A stretch of DNA of 14,138 bases from JBPOIS01 sp052034295 (GTDB lineage Bacteria > Pseudomonadota > Gammaproteobacteria > Pseudomonadales > Moraxellaceae): the NCBI GenBank assembly GCA_052034295.1, contig JBPOIS010000165.1, forward strand, positions 1-14,138, in the 5' to 3' direction. Shown here piece after piece: positions 13,821 to 14,138 of this stretch (its first letter is position 1; each line of letters begins with the position of its first letter). A program made the translations under genes and the position numbers. The notes below the pieces were generated by a model. The model saw only the letters and a program-made list of their open reading frames with translations, was not told the origin of the DNA and did not search any database.

Positions 13821-14138
13821 TTAGCCCAACGCTGCGGCGCTGTCCAGCGTGCTGGCCAGACCTTCGGCCAGCCAGTGCGGCGGCGTCTCTGCGAGCGGAT
13901 CCAGCGGCACCGCCCGCAGCCGACACTGCGGCAGGTGGGCAAACGGTGCCCAGGCACTCGGGGCCAGGAATTGCGCGGTGCTCGGGTACACCAGCAGGAT
14001 CGGCCCGCCCTGCGGCAGGTACGCCATGGCATAGGCTTTCATCTGGAACAGATCAGCACGGTCCAGCTTGCCGGCCTGCAAAGGGTCAGCGTGCTCCAGT
14101 CGCTTCCATTTGGCATCCAGCAGGGCGACCACCCGACC
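13821..14138 (-). CDS. McrC-like 5-methylcytosine restriction component, partial (5' end beyond right edge)
   Basis: The frame is open to the window edge and gives the last 105 residues of a longer protein. The visible segment has L-L-D-A-K-W-K-R near its start, like the D-x-K half of a PD-(D/E)xK nuclease site. A D-L-F-Q-M-K-A-Y-A block and an L-L-V-Y-P segment follow. This order resembles the C-terminus of McrC, the nuclease subunit of McrBC, which cleaves methylated DNA with the GTPase McrB. The in-frame GTG at 14132 is internal, not a start. No McrB is visible; it would lie beyond the right edge. The other possibility is a stand-alone or orphan McrC-family nuclease. Confidence 0.7.
   Translation of the reverse strand, partial: GRVVALLDAKWKRLEHADPLQAGKLDRADLFQMKAYAMAYLPQGGPILLVYPSTAQFLAPSAWAPFAHLPQCRLRAVPLDPLAETPPHWLAEGLASTLDSAAALG

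Noticed and set aside
13738..13926. 63-codon N-terminal extension of the YcbL-like hydrolase
   Set aside because: It overlaps the McrC-like 3' end, is low-complexity Arg/Ala/Gly, and the family starts at M-L-Q-Y-Q-I.
1..14138. CRISPR array, tRNA, insertion sequence or prophage
   Set aside because: I saw no regularly spaced repeats, cloverleaf, transposase or integrase motif. Coding is continuous and of uniform GC-rich style.

Overview
The window is GC-rich, densely coded bacterial chromosome from a gammaproteobacterium. It carries sixteen protein-coding genes, two of them cut by the window edges. I see no rRNA, tRNA, CRISPR array, insertion sequence, phage gene or integrase. The protein repertoire (PP0621-family protein, fused glutamine-dependent NAD+ synthase, HemW, NorM-type MATE pump, PP4765-type flavoprotein, HopJ-family protein, YcbL-type hydrolase, YacG) points to the Pseudomonadales/Moraxellaceae neighbourhood. 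That placement is inferred from remembered family distribution, not from a search. No stretch longer than about 140 bases lacks a gene.

Left part (1-4294). Two minus-strand genes run off the left edge: a fragment resembling 'vgr-related' proteins, and a small membrane-anchored zinc-ribbon-like PP0621 protein. Divergent from them is a plus-strand run of nadE, an all-helical conserved unknown coupled to nadE by an ATGA overlap, and an AI-2E-family membrane permease. A sigma70-like promoter (TGGGCA-17-TATATT) precedes nadE. The permease gene runs 107 bp into the 3' end of the convergent hemW gene.

Middle (4188-9459). hemW (minus) is divergent from an EVE-domain protein gene. A near-consensus promoter for the EVE gene (TTGACA-18-TATAAG) lies inside the hemW coding sequence. 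A predicted lipoprotein of unknown family follows. Next comes a strong intrinsic terminator or attenuator whose T-tract touches the Shine-Dalgarno sequence of a NorM-like MATE efflux gene. An ABC1/Coq8-type atypical kinase gene follows, possibly with its own promoter overlapping the MATE stop codon.

Right part (9463-14138). A short-chain dehydrogenase (minus) converges on the kinase with a 3 bp gap. A HopJ-family gene (plus) is divergent from it. A minus-strand pair, a TrmB-like methyltransferase followed by a BaiN/PP4765-type flavoprotein, overlaps by ATGA and has a perfect TATAAT box upstream. yacG (plus) is divergent from this pair. A YcbL-type metallo-beta-lactamase-fold hydrolase (minus) follows. 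The right edge holds the C-terminal part of an McrC-like restriction component.

Most of the window is housekeeping or metabolic core: NAD synthesis, a heme-related radical SAM enzyme, efflux, gyrase inhibition and tRNA-methyltransferase-like genes. I find no convincing new multi-gene system inside the window. The best leads to something accessory are the two edges: the McrC-like C-terminus on the right and the vgr-related fragment on the left. The more local curiosities are unusual gene overlaps, promoters embedded in neighbouring genes, a divergent TrmB-like protein, and two uncharacterised proteins (2117-3127 and 5891-6685).
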